From contig NZ_JAQMUB010000088.1 of the NCBI RefSeq assembly GCF_028330965.1, positions 186,001 through 250,000 of the forward strand: a stretch of DNA of 64,000 bases. Direction: 5' to 3'. The translations under genes were made by a program, and so were the position numbers. This document shows, one piece after another, positions 33,256 through 42,074 of the stretch; position 1 is the first letter of the stretch; each line of letters begins with the position of its first letter. Source of the stretch: Oscillatoria sp. CS-180. Its GTDB lineage: Bacteria; Cyanobacteriota; Cyanobacteriia; Phormidesmidales; Phormidesmidaceae. The notes under the pieces are model-generated. The model was not told where the DNA came from and ran no database searches. It worked only from the letters and a program-made list of their open reading frames with translations.

Positions 33256-34386
33256 TTATTGGATTGGCGTCTGTCGGATTTGTCGGAGTGTTTCTAACCA
33301 GGTATTGAGAGCGGATTCAGTGAGTTGAGGCTGCTGGGTTGATTTGAGTAGTGGCGCGATCGCTTCAGCAGGTTGTCCAGTTTGCTGTGTCCACGCTGCT
33401 TGCAGTGCGGCATCTTCAACCCCCGTCTTATTAAAGCCCAAAGCTTGGAGTAACCGCGATCGCTCCGCCTTTGTAATCATATCGACTAAGAACGAGGTGC
33501 TCTCGGCTTTGTGCAACACCGCAGCAAGCGCATCAATGTAAGCCTGACTGTTATCAACCTTAGGTTCTCTGACGGGGGTCAAATTTCCTAAGCGCCGATT
33601 TTGTGCCAGTAGAAAGATACTCAGCAAAATCGCTATTTGAATTAGCGCAATTTTGATTGGCGTTTCGGCTAGATAAGCTCCCCAGCTATTAACAACCTCT
33701 TCAACAACAACGTCAGCATCTTTGTAACCATGTATGTATTCGTCAACCCAGATGGTGCCACCGGCTTGGGTCACCAGGTCTGCTAGAAAATCATAGTTTC
33801 CAGGCGCATAGCGATAGGCGTTGGCGGCGAGGTGAGGCGTGGCGGCTACATAGAGTTGAGCAGCATTGCCATTGCGTTCTTCCTGCCAAACGATCGCTCC
33901 AAATTCATCTCCCAGCAGATTGCGATCGCTGTTAATGGGGAGCCGTTCTCGCCGACGAGTTTTGACAATAACGTCTCCAAATGGACTCACTTGGCTAGTC
34001 GTAAAAGGCACATCTTCAATCCACGTATTGATCCCCAAGGCCACAAAACGGTTGCCTGCAGCTAGCCAATCACTCAGCCATTCACCGTCCCAGGCTCGAT
34101 AGGTGCTGACCATTCCCGAATAAACTTGCAGCAATGTTTGTGGCTCCTCTGAAGCAGGTTGTTCTAGCAGGTCTGTCAGGGGGCGCCGCCAGCGCTTGAT
34201 GGGTTTTCCTTCAGCTTCCATGTAGGCATACCAGCCCAAATATCCCTGAGGAGCACGATTGTACGTAGAACCGCTCGTTTTTTGCCCTGTGGCAGGTGCC
34301 AGCACCAAGATTGCCAAGAACAACAGCACCACAGCAACTAAACCAAAGCGAATATAGCGGTTGGAGAAAGATAAAGAGCCGTTCAT
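33256..34386 (-). CDS. DUF4350 domain membrane protein
   Basis: A 376-residue protein with an N-terminal membrane segment (FGLVAVVLLFLAILVLAPA, about 14-32) and another near 242-262 (IKIALIQIAILLSIFLLA). The DUF4350 core is NRAPQGYLGWYAYMEAEGKPIKRWRRPL near the N-terminus. A long extracytoplasmic domain lies between the two membrane segments, and a helical cytoplasmic tail follows. Its start codon overlaps the stop of the upstream DUF4129 gene (ATGA). The conserved neighbourhood suggests a membrane-linked complex driven by MoxR. The function is unknown. Confidence 0.85.
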   Translation of the reverse strand: MNGSLSFSNRYIRFGLVAVVLLFLAILVLAPATGQKTSGSTYNRAPQGYLGWYAYMEAEGKPIKRWRRPLTDLLEQPASEEPQTLLQVYSGMVSTYRAWDGEWLSDWLAAGNRFVALGINTWIEDVPFTTSQVSPFGDVIVKTRRRERLPINSDRNLLGDEFGAIVWQEERNGNAAQLYVAATPHLAANAYRYAPGNYDFLADLVTQAGGTIWVDEYIHGYKDADVVVEEVVNSWGAYLAETPIKIALIQIAILLSIFLLAQNRRLGNLTPVREPKVDNSQAYIDALAAVLHKAESTSFLVDMITKAERSRLLQALGFNKTGVEDAALQAAWTQQTGQPAEAIAPLLKSTQQPQLTESALNTWLETLRQIRQTPIQ

Positions 34387-34982
34387 CGCTTTTCAATTTC
34401 CTCATAGGCGGTACGGCATCGCTTCAGGTTCTCAGCAGTTAGGGTATCGCCTCCAAACAGCGATCGCTCATGAGTGTTGACCAGAAGTTGAACCGGTCTC
34501 GGTTGTTTTAGAGTCTGAATTTCCCGCAAATATTCGCCGTCCGTTCGACTGACTTGATGAGAAATCCAGTCGCGATCGTGCAAAATCTGTAGCGCTGCCA
34601 TATAGAGTGCGCGACACGCCTCCCGCCAGTTCCGCTCTTGCTCAAACTGTCGTGCCTGTTTCAACCATTCCTTGACACTTTGATTGGCCAACTCAGGCGT
34701 GAGCTGTACCACCGGTTGAGACGGTCTATTCCCTTGGCGGTTTTCAAGATATCGCTCAATTGCTTGCACAATCAGCCAAGATACCCAGATGATCGCGCCA
34801 ATGGCAAATAGCCCAATCAGCGCCTCGCTGATCCAAACGGGTAGTTCAAAGTCAGGTGGGGTTGATGATGTCTCTTGTTCGCCTGATGATAGCTGCAGCT
34901 GAATCCACTCCGACAGATTTTTACCCGCCTGTCGAACTTGCCAAGGCAGGCTATTGGTTTGGATGGAGGATTCGACAGTCAT
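34383..34982 (-). CDS. DUF4129 domain membrane protein
   Basis: A 199-residue protein. One membrane segment (WISEALIGLFAIGAIIWVSWLIV, about 50-70) is followed by a cytoplasmic helical DUF4129 domain. The C-terminal part is typical: ALYMAALQILHD, then HQVSRTDGEYLREI, then LVNTHERSLFGGDTLTAENLKRCRTAYEEI. It is the first gene of the operon DUF4129-DUF4350-MoxR-DUF58 and is coupled to the next by a 4-base overlap. In transglutaminase-type operons of other bacteria DUF4129 is fused to a transglutaminase; no such domain is here. Confidence 0.85.
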   Translation of the reverse strand: MTVESSIQTNSLPWQVRQAGKNLSEWIQLQLSSGEQETSSTPPDFELPVWISEALIGLFAIGAIIWVSWLIVQAIERYLENRQGNRPSQPVVQLTPELANQSVKEWLKQARQFEQERNWREACRALYMAALQILHDRDWISHQVSRTDGEYLREIQTLKQPRPVQLLVNTHERSLFGGDTLTAENLKRCRTAYEEIEKR

Positions 34983-35306
34983 AGCTGGGTTGTAAAGGCC
35001 GGTTTTGTCCTAATTTACTCCATTGTCTCTTGATGCAGTTGCGGCAATCGCCGGTCCGAATGATGGCAAGACTACAGCACGCCCTTTGTACCAAACTGAA
35101 ACCCTATAGACTCAGGAAAAATATCCAACGCTATGTTTCATCACAGAGGCGTTCGGACATCACCCCGGACAGAAGACAAATCTGTAGATTAGGCTAGAGT
35201 CACTATTACAGAGCGATTGATTACAACGTTGAACAACATTGAGGAACTTCGCCTCTAGAGATGGGATTGTCTGCAAAAGACAAAGACGTGGCATGAGGGC
35301 AGGATT
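34983..35306. other. Divergent spacer before the zinc-ribbon protein gene
   Basis: About 320 bases between two divergent starts, so it must hold both promoters. AT-rich stretches occur near 35110-35230. No hairpin terminator, repeat copy or RNA signature was found. Confidence 0.4.
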
Positions 35307-35738
35307 GTGTATTCACAAGGGTCAAACAATTATCGAATTAACTTTTCAGGGTTGGGCTGCTGGTTCACGCTGATTGCGATCGCGCTCCTCTTGGGCAGCA
35401 TTGGCCTAGGTTGGCTGGTTAAATCCATTGCTATCATCTTCGTGCTGATCTCGGTCGCACCCTTTGTGCTGTTTTTCGGTGTTCGCTGGTGGCTGAGCCG
35501 AAATTTGATAGAGGGCAACTGCCCAGTTTGTGATACGCCCTTAACGGGGTTAAATAAAGCTCAAACCGTTTGCCCTAACTGTCGTACTCAATTGCAAGTC
35601 ACCCGTAGCGGTTTTGAGCGTTTCACACCGGAAGGGACGGTTGAGGTCAATGCTGTAGACGTGACCAGCAGCGATCGCTCTGACGAAGCCGTTAACGTCT
35701 CTGTCGAAGTCTTGCCCCCTGTTGACGAAGAGGGCTAA
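35307..35738 (+). CDS. Membrane protein with a cytoplasmic zinc ribbon
   Basis: A 143-residue hypothetical protein. Two closely spaced hydrophobic segments (about 15-33 and 38-60) are followed by CPVCDTPLTGLNKAQTVCPNC, a four-cysteine zinc ribbon at about residues 72-92. An acidic tail follows. This arrangement suggests an inner-membrane protein with a small metal-stabilised domain. The start is GTG at 35307, with GAGG about 8 bases upstream. The neighbours on both sides are minus-strand genes, so it is monocistronic. No family name is claimed. Confidence 0.7.
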   Translation: MYSQGSNNYRINFSGLGCWFTLIAIALLLGSIGLGWLVKSIAIIFVLISVAPFVLFFGVRWWLSRNLIEGNCPVCDTPLTGLNKAQTVCPNCRTQLQVTRSGFERFTPEGTVEVNAVDVTSSDRSDEAVNVSVEVLPPVDEEG

Positions 35739-35744
35739 CGAACG

Positions 35745-38006
35745 CTATCTCACAACCTCATCCATGTAGTTACCCCATAGCTCAGCGGCTTGACCACTAC
35801 TGCCGTCAGTGGGGGTGTTGTCATCATTGCCTAGCCAAACCCCCGTGACCAAATCTTGACTTGGGACAAAGCCAACAAACCAGAGATCGCGGTTGTCGTT
35901 GGTCGTTCCAGTCTTGCCAGCTTCTCCTAAACCGAGATAAGCATTGCCTCCGGTACCGCCCTGGACAACGCCCTGCATGAGGTTAGTCAATGTTTGAGCA
36001 ACGTCAGGGGAAATAACTTGTTGATTCGTGTTGCCCGTTTGTCCAAATTCATAGATGATACGGCAACTGTTGGCATCATTGGGATCAGTACAATCGCTGC
36101 TGTCCAAAACACGACGAATGCCATGGGGTGGATTCCAAATTCCTTCGTTGGCGATCGCTCCAAAAGCTCCCGTGAGCTCTAGCGGCGTTACCTCACTCTC
36201 GCCTAGGACCAAGCCCGGAGCGGGATTTAAATCACTTTCAATGCCCATTCTCTGAGCCTGCCGCACCACAGAATCAAGTCCGACTTCTTGAGCGATACGG
36301 AGTGCCACAACGTTTTCCGAGAGAGCTAACCCACTGTACATATCCAGAGGACTGCCCCCTGAACGACAGCCCTCAAAAAACTGCCCGCGCCAGTTCAAAC
36401 CATCACAGCCAAAGCTTTGACCCGGTGAAATATCGTCTTCCAAAGCAGCAGCGTAGGCAAACACCTTAAAGGTAGACCCAGGCTGTCGTAACGCTTGGGA
36501 AACGCGATCAAACTGGCTGGTCTGATAGTCAACACCGCCGACATAAGCCCGAATTTCTGACGACTGACTATCTAACGTGACGACGGCTCCTTGACTGTAG
36601 TTGAGACCAGCACCATTGCTCAGCACATCCGAGGTCAGCGCGTTTTCAGCATCAGCCTGCATATCAAGGTCAAGGGTCGCTTCGACGATGAAGTTACCTT
36701 CCCGAGCCAACCCTTCTCCTAAAACCGCTTCTAGCTCTTGGAAAATGTAGGTGTAAAAATAGGGAGCACGGATACTTTGCAATTCTTCCCGCGCTGAGGG
36801 ACTAATCTCGATACGAGATCGCCGGGCCCGCCGAGCGTCTTCTGCGCTAACCATGCCTAACGCAGTCATGCGATCTAGAACGCGATCGCGGTAGTCCACA
36901 GCTGCCTCGTAGTTTTGCACAGGATTGAACGCATTGGGAGCTGGCAGAATGCCCACCAAAGTAGCTGCCTCAGAGAGCGTCAAATCACTGGCAGATTTGC
37001 CGAAATAGAACTGGGCAGCATCTTCAAACCCGTAGAGATTGCCCCCCAGATAGACCCGATTGAGATACAGCAATAACAAATCGTCTTTGCTGTAAAAGCT
37101 TTCTAGCTTGAGCGCCACGATCGCTTCTCGGATTTTGCGACCAGCGGAGTCATCGGTACCGACATATTCGCGATAGACACTACGGGCAAGCTGTTGAGTA
37201 ATGGTGCTGCCCCCTTCTCGAATCTCGCCCCCCCGAATGTTAGTCACCAGGGCACGGGTAATACCGATAGGATCAACACCAAGATGCCAGTAATAGCGGG
37301 TGTCTTCTGAGGCAACGACCGCTTTCGGTAAAAAGGCAGAATAATCAGCAATGCGCTTTTTTTCCTGGTGAGCTTGGGTCGGCTCGGGTCGTAGCGGGAT
37401 CACATCACCGCCCTCTTCGGCATAAATAATCACCGGCCCCTGCACGGAGTCAGGAATTGGACGCATGGGAATTTTGGGCCATTCTAGGCCGACAATCCAA
37501 GCCCCCAAAATCGCTGTAATTCCTGTAAAGCCATAAAGACCATATTTCAGTCCCTGTAAATACCAAGGCGGAGGTTCTGCATACCGTAGGGTGACTCCGT
37601 CAGCTAAGTCAGCAGGCCCTAACGTTAATACATCACCGTGCTGGAAAACCCAATAGTTCAGCCTTTTTTTGCCGCGATAAATGCCGTTGGTTGATTTCTT
37701 GTCTTTAATAACGAAAGGACGACCTGGACGGTTCGGGTCACGAGTGAGGGAAGCATGAACCTGGCTAACAATTGGACTGCCGACAACAATGTCGCTACTT
37801 TGGGAACTGCGGCCTAGCAGGTAGCGATCGCCCAGCAGCGGGAATTGCTCAACTTTGCCCTGGTAATTCACTTCCAAAAGGGCAGGCTTAGCCCCAGTCT
37901 TAAGAGCAATCTTCGAGAAATCAATGTTCTGCTGAGCAGATTTAAACGCCTGGGTAACGTTACCTAGAAAGGTGCGTGGCGGTGTCGGCGGTTTAGACGA
38001 ACTCAT
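35745..38006 (-). CDS. Class A penicillin-binding protein with N-terminal FHA domain
   Basis: A 753-residue bifunctional peptidoglycan synthase. An FHA domain occupies about residues 55-142 (GRSSQSSDIVV and VSQVHASL are the phosphothreonine-binding segments). A membrane anchor lies at about 155-175. The GT51 glycosyltransferase domain has its catalytic Glu234 in SEDTRYYWH and the GGSTITQQLARS motif. The transpeptidase has SxxK at 511-514 (PGSTFK), SEN at 563-565 and KTGT at 698-701. The FHA lies on the cytoplasmic side, so a Ser/Thr kinase could regulate the enzyme. It forms its own minus-strand unit. Confidence 0.94.
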   Translation of the reverse strand: MSSSKPPTPPRTFLGNVTQAFKSAQQNIDFSKIALKTGAKPALLEVNYQGKVEQFPLLGDRYLLGRSSQSSDIVVGSPIVSQVHASLTRDPNRPGRPFVIKDKKSTNGIYRGKKRLNYWVFQHGDVLTLGPADLADGVTLRYAEPPPWYLQGLKYGLYGFTGITAILGAWIVGLEWPKIPMRPIPDSVQGPVIIYAEEGGDVIPLRPEPTQAHQEKKRIADYSAFLPKAVVASEDTRYYWHLGVDPIGITRALVTNIRGGEIREGGSTITQQLARSVYREYVGTDDSAGRKIREAIVALKLESFYSKDDLLLLYLNRVYLGGNLYGFEDAAQFYFGKSASDLTLSEAATLVGILPAPNAFNPVQNYEAAVDYRDRVLDRMTALGMVSAEDARRARRSRIEISPSAREELQSIRAPYFYTYIFQELEAVLGEGLAREGNFIVEATLDLDMQADAENALTSDVLSNGAGLNYSQGAVVTLDSQSSEIRAYVGGVDYQTSQFDRVSQALRQPGSTFKVFAYAAALEDDISPGQSFGCDGLNWRGQFFEGCRSGGSPLDMYSGLALSENVVALRIAQEVGLDSVVRQAQRMGIESDLNPAPGLVLGESEVTPLELTGAFGAIANEGIWNPPHGIRRVLDSSDCTDPNDANSCRIIYEFGQTGNTNQQVISPDVAQTLTNLMQGVVQGGTGGNAYLGLGEAGKTGTTNDNRDLWFVGFVPSQDLVTGVWLGNDDNTPTDGSSGQAAELWGNYMDEVVR

Positions 38007-38133
38007 ACGCGCACGATAAAGGAACTTGGCTTTGTTGTAGCAAACAACTCGGCCCTATTCTACTAATCCTAACGAGTTGGTTACGGAAAGGAGAGTGACA
38101 GAGATATTTGCGGTCTAACGATTTTTGTAAAAG

Positions 38134-38655
38134 CTATCTGTCGCGACGCACTACCTTTTTGCCATTGCCGTTGCCATTGCCGCTATCGTCAGCAGCCCGG
38201 AAGGCTGCAATGATCAGGCAGGCAATCCCAATGTTGATACAAACATCGGCAATATTAAAGATAGGAAAACGGATCAAACGAAAATCAAGAAAATCGACGA
38301 CCTCGCCGTTGAAAAAGCGATCGATGCCGTTACCCAACGCACCACTCAGGATCAGCCCATAACCGACTTGTTCCCAACGGTTTGCCAAAAGGACCCATAG
38401 CCCCAACGCGATCAAAGCTAAGCTAACGATTAGCGACAGCCAACGTAGCCATTCGCCGTTATCACTAAATAAGCTGAAAGCTGCCCCTGTATTGGTGACA
38501 TAAGTAAAGTGGAAAACGCTAGGCCAGAGCGGAATGGTTTCTGGGGGAAACGTAAGCTCAAAGTTGTTGACAACCCAAAGCTTGGTGAGCTGATCTAGCA
38601 CTAGCCCAATGATTGCAGCAATCCAGAAAAGCGGGTTTTTGAACCTCATAAGCAT
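38134..38655 (-). CDS. lspA: Lipoprotein signal peptidase (signal peptidase II)
   Basis: A 173-residue, four-segment membrane aspartic protease. The conserved regions are LVLDQLTKLWV, VTNTGAAFSLF, GNGIDRFFNGEVVDFLDF and FPIFNIADVCINIG. The catalytic pair is the Asp in NGIDR and the Asp in NIAD. It removes signal peptides from diacylglyceryl-modified prolipoproteins. The start ATG 38655 overlaps the stop of bioY (TAATG); ATG 38649 is equally plausible. A Gly/Asn-rich tail precedes a basic end. Confidence 0.95.
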   Translation of the reverse strand: MLMRFKNPLFWIAAIIGLVLDQLTKLWVVNNFELTFPPETIPLWPSVFHFTYVTNTGAAFSLFSDNGEWLRWLSLIVSLALIALGLWVLLANRWEQVGYGLILSGALGNGIDRFFNGEVVDFLDFRLIRFPIFNIADVCINIGIACLIIAAFRAADDSGNGNGNGKKVVRRDR

Positions 38656-39299
38656 TAATAAAACAAGATTTGGCGCAGCAAATACGCCAGTACAGAGACA
38701 GCACACACCATGATTAATTGCCCTGGCAAAGGCGCTAGCGAATAAGCAAAAATGGCATCCCAAGCGGGAAAGGCAACTTGTTCCAGCCAGCTCCCGAGGG
38801 ACGCGATCGCTAAATACAACAGTCCGAAACCGTGGACAATCCCTAGACCACAAACACCACTAAAGGCCAAGGTCTCTAGTTTAGGTCTTTCTTGAAAGGC
38901 AAGATAGCCACAAACCCAAGCTGCTGGAATAAAACCGACCAAATAGCCAAAACTCGGCTCACGCACGTAACCAAGTCCGCCTCCCTGCGTAAAGATAGGC
39001 AACCCAAAAACCTGAAAGAACAATAATCCTAGAGTCAAATAGGCAATTTGGGCAAGAGCTGCTGCATTTTTGCCACCGACACAGGCCGTTAGTAGAACGG
39101 CTCCGACTTGAAAACTGACGCCCAGCGAATAGATTTGAATTCCGGTTGCATTCCAGTCCCAAGGGGCATTGGTGATGAAGGCTTCCAACCAAGTTGCCGT
39201 GATGGTGAGCACCAAGCCAATTAAGGCCCATATTAAATCGAGTGGAGATAATGCCCGCTGTTGCTTATCCATCGCTTGTTGCACCAGTGCAAAAGGCAT
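38655..39299 (-). CDS. bioY: Biotin transporter BioY
   Basis: A 214-residue membrane protein with about six hydrophobic segments. The features ALTAITA-like WALIGLVLTITATW, VSFQVGAVLLTACVGGKNAAALAQIAYLTLGLLFFQVFGLPIF and GFIPAAWVCGYLAF are typical of BioY, the S-component of biotin ECF transporters. No energising EcfA or EcfT gene is next to it, so it may act alone or with shared modules encoded elsewhere. Its stop overlaps the lspA start, giving a two-gene operon. Confidence 0.92.
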   Translation of the reverse strand: MPFALVQQAMDKQQRALSPLDLIWALIGLVLTITATWLEAFITNAPWDWNATGIQIYSLGVSFQVGAVLLTACVGGKNAAALAQIAYLTLGLLFFQVFGLPIFTQGGGLGYVREPSFGYLVGFIPAAWVCGYLAFQERPKLETLAFSGVCGLGIVHGFGLLYLAIASLGSWLEQVAFPAWDAIFAYSLAPLPGQLIMVCAVSVLAYLLRQILFY

Positions 39300-39343
39300 A
39301 TTCTATCGCCCTATGTAGGAGAGGTTGAGAAAATGCAGAGATT

Positions 39344-40273
39344 TTAATCAGCGTCGTGGGGAGAGGATCTTGGTGAATTGGTCGGCTTGCTCCAAGCCGA
39401 TTCTGGAAGATCAACCGTTGGTCTAGGCGCAAACGGCATCGAGGTCGATGTAATCGTGTCCTGGCGATCGCTCTTAGACATTTGAGGCGCTGCATCGAAA
39501 GCAGGCAGTGATTCCCCACATCGCTTACAAAAGCGAGCATCCGGATCGTGTACCGACCAGCCACAGTTCGAGCAGGGGATCTGAAGCGACTGAGAGACTT
39601 TGAGGATCTGCCGAATCAGGTTGCCAAGCTGAGTGGGGATCAGAGCAATACCCGTCAGAATCATCAGAATCGTACACAACCGACCTGCGTCTGACACAGG
39701 CGTAATATCGCCATACCCCACCGTCGTCATGGTAACGACCGCGAAATAAGCAGCGTCTAAAAAGGACGTGAAGGTGTCGGGATTGTAGCGCTGCTCGACC
39801 TGAAAAATAATCCCTGCATAAATAAAAATGATGGCAAACAAGGTAGAGACAATGCGGACAACGGCCAGCGTATCCGCCGCAGTGAATCGTCCTAGGATGG
39901 CGCGATCGCCCAAAAATCTCGCTAACCTCAAGACTCGGAGCCAGCGCAGCAACCGCACGAAGCGCATGTCCAAGAATCCCAGGACAAATGGGCAGATTGC
40001 AATCAGATCAACTAATCCGTAAGGACTAAAGACATAAGCCCACCAGCGCTCTGCTATCCATATGCGGAGCAGATACTCCACCGCAAAAATGCTCAGAATT
40101 GTCCAGTCTAAACCGTTAAGAATTAAGCGCAGCTGATCAGGAACTTCATACGTTTCTACAACAAAAATGACAGCCGATAGAAAAATAAGAACTGCGATCG
40201 TGCCTGTAACCCATTCTCCCTTGGCTCGATTGGTGTCATCAAGATAGGCTGAGATCGTTTGCTTCAAGGGCAT
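39344..40273 (-). CDS. Voltage-gated-type potassium channel with C-terminal zinc ribbon
   Basis: A protein of about 309 residues of the ion-transporter (6-TM) family. Segments S1-S3 lie within about 25-110 and an Arg-rich S4 is seen in RFVRLLRWLRVLRLARFLGD. The pore has the potassium filter TTVGYGD in VTMTTVGYGDITP. The cytoplasmic tail contains CSNCGWSVHDPDARFCKRCG, a four-Cys zinc ribbon. The start ATG 40273 is preferred over TTG 40381, though its ribosome site is weak. The zinc ribbon is a small regulatory or structural addition. It is monocistronic. Confidence 0.9.
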   Translation of the reverse strand: MPLKQTISAYLDDTNRAKGEWVTGTIAVLIFLSAVIFVVETYEVPDQLRLILNGLDWTILSIFAVEYLLRIWIAERWWAYVFSPYGLVDLIAICPFVLGFLDMRFVRLLRWLRVLRLARFLGDRAILGRFTAADTLAVVRIVSTLFAIIFIYAGIIFQVEQRYNPDTFTSFLDAAYFAVVTMTTVGYGDITPVSDAGRLCTILMILTGIALIPTQLGNLIRQILKVSQSLQIPCSNCGWSVHDPDARFCKRCGESLPAFDAAPQMSKSDRQDTITSTSMPFAPRPTVDLPESAWSKPTNSPRSSPHDAD

Positions 40274-40412
40274 TGGTGAATTGACGTTGCTGTGCAACAG
40301 GCATCGCAATGTCGCTATGTTACCTAGGAACGATCCTAGATGAACATTCGCTCGGTTTACAACAGTTGTGGTTTTGGACAAAGCGAAATGACGGTTGAGC
40401 GTCTTTCATCCC

Positions 40413-40449
40413 AAAAGGGTCAAGTTGCTTAAGACAACTTGACCCTTTT
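40413..40449. terminator. Bidirectional intrinsic terminator
   Basis: Perfect 15-bp stem AAAAGGGTCAAGTTG with its complement and a 7-base loop CTTAAGA. The A-tract and T-tract are part of the stem, so it works in both directions. It follows the PEP-CTERM gene on the minus strand. Confidence 0.85.
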
Positions 40450-40522
40450 AGAGACTTTACGATAGCGGATCCTTGAATTGACGTTTAGACCTCTACTAGT
40501 CAGCCTCCGTGAGGCAGCTTGT

Positions 40523-41281
40523 TTAAGCTAGTGTGCTGGAGCGCTTACGGCGAATCATCACTCCGACGGCTCCTAAACCCAGCATTGCGGTAGTACTAGC
40601 AGGTTCAGGGACCTCCACCAGATCATCGGCGCTATCAGAGACGCCTCTGACAACTAAGACAACATCGTTGAAGTCGCGATCGCCACCATTTGGCAAGTCT
40701 TCGAATCCCATGAAGGTATAGCGCTCACCTGTTTTTTCATCAACATGACTGAACGCTGTGATGTGGTTAATGCCGTCACTATTTTTGCTAGCATCAGCTC
40801 CGTATAGGTTATTCCGAGCATTTGGATTGCGATAACCATCAGAGGCAATAAAAAGATCGAACTGAGCAATTTCTGGCAGCCCGTCAAAGTCATTGATTAC
40901 TAAGCCCTCTCCATAGCTCATAGAACCACCGCTGCCTCTTTTAGAAGCATTCTCAAACAGAATTTCAGGCTCAGCACCGTCAGCAGAAAATAGAATCTGA
41001 TTTTTGTATCCGGCTCCCTCATGAATGAAATAGACTTCTACCCCCTTCGCTGTGTTGAAAAGCAAATCATTCGCATCTAAAGGTGTTAGCTGATTCTCTG
41101 CAAGGTGATTTCTTTCCTGGTTAACGGAATTCCGAAAAAAGCGAAATAGCTCTTGATTTTGCTCTTTCAAGTTCTGAGCTTCCGTTACGTTAAATGTAAA
41201 TGCTTGAGCTTCTGTCGCCATCAGGCTTGTTGATAGAAGTGCTGCGCCTAGAAAAAAGTGCTTAAGAAATTTGACTTTCAT
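40523..41281 (-). CDS. PEP-CTERM protein with DUF4114 domain
   Basis: A 252-residue exported protein. The signal peptide (FFLGAALLSTSLMATEAQA, about 9-27) precedes a DUF4114 domain at about 150-215, marked by HITAFSHVDEKTGERYTFMGFEDLPNGGDRDFNDVVLVV with Asp residues likely to bind calcium. The C-terminus is a PEP-CTERM sorting signal: VPEPASTTAMLGLGAVGVMIRRKR. Such proteins are processed by an exosortase and exposed at the surface or in matrix. No exosortase is nearby. The ATG 41281 is reached by a long AT-rich leader. Confidence 0.93.
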   Translation of the reverse strand: MKVKFLKHFFLGAALLSTSLMATEAQAFTFNVTEAQNLKEQNQELFRFFRNSVNQERNHLAENQLTPLDANDLLFNTAKGVEVYFIHEGAGYKNQILFSADGAEPEILFENASKRGSGGSMSYGEGLVINDFDGLPEIAQFDLFIASDGYRNPNARNNLYGADASKNSDGINHITAFSHVDEKTGERYTFMGFEDLPNGGDRDFNDVVLVVRGVSDSADDLVEVPEPASTTAMLGLGAVGVMIRRKRSSTLA

Positions 41282-41697
41282 GGGGATACTCTCACTGAAC
41301 TATGTCTAAAAAGTAACTTATTGATGTAATAGACCGAAGCGATTTGATTCAACTTATTCAAAAAATCAGAAATGGTTCTATTTTCACAAGAATAGTCCTT
41401 AAAAGACTTATCCAGGTTGTCCTAAAAGTATTTTATTAAGGTACTTCTACTGTTTTCAAATAGAGTTTAAAACGTTCTTAAAATGTGTTGTAGATATAAT
41501 CACATAACATCGCTTATCTTCGACATCAACGCTGGAGCTAAGAACGTAAAAATACCTTTACTTGTTCTCAGCAAAAGGGGTAATTAGTCTAAACGTTAGT
41601 TATAATTACTGAAATGCGTCCATTATCAAATATGCTGAAATATGTTGACTTTTGATCAGTAGTCAATCTGAATGACTCTTTCTTGATCACAGCTGAT
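41282..41697 (-). other. AT-rich upstream region of the PEP-CTERM gene
   Basis: About 415 bases of AT-rich sequence with a TATAAT-like word near 41495 and no convincing gene. It separates two divergent units and must hold the promoter of the PEP-CTERM gene. No operator palindrome or repeat copy was recognised. Confidence 0.35.
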
Positions 41698-41824
41698 GGG
41701 GAGCCTGTTAGGTTTCAAGTGGCCTGCATGGCCAACCTCACGAGAAGGTCAAGTTCTACATTCCCCCTTTTTATTACAGGGAAGAGGCATGCAGGGTAAA
41801 GGCTTTGAAGGTGACATGCTCCCC
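41698..41824. repeat. 127-bp imperfect foldback element
   Basis: Ends GGGGAGC and GCTCCCC are exact inverted repeats. The arms continue imperfectly: TGTTAGGTTTCAAGTGG on the left and CTTTGAAGGTGACATG on the right. A second pair, CCTGCATG / CATGCAGG, lies further in. A loop of about 60 bases includes a pyrimidine-rich TTCCCCCTTTTTATTAC run. The overall shape is a long hairpin typical of MITEs, although a structured RNA cannot be excluded. Confidence 0.5.
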
Positions 41825-41892
41825 AACTAACGTCTAATAACTTATCCGTACTGATACAAAGACCAGGCTAAGATAGCAGAGCAAAATTGATG

Positions 41893-42035
41893 CCGTTATC
41901 TGTGGGGAAAGTTCGGTGCGCAGGAGTTACCTGCTAGTCCGACGCTGTGCCGCAACTGTGATAGCCAAAGCTGAAACTTGCCCATTTAGAGTTTCAACTC
42001 TGCTTAAGTCAGAATGCCGACTCGTAACGTTGTGT
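41893..42035 (+). ncRNA. Cobalamin riboswitch
   Basis: The core has the cobalamin (AdoCbl-type) riboswitch landmarks: a GGGGAAAGTTCGGTGC-type start of the core, a TAGTCCGACGC segment, the B12 box TGCCGCAACTGTGATA (about 41948-41963) and a GTCAGAATGCCGACTC end. It lies directly before cbiX, with a further 40 bases to the start codon. Binding of cobalamin would repress expression of the downstream chelatase and possibly the transporter after it. Exact ends are approximate. Confidence 0.88.
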
Positions 42036-42074
42036 CTTCACCACCTGCGATGCACAGGACTGGAGAAAATTTGA

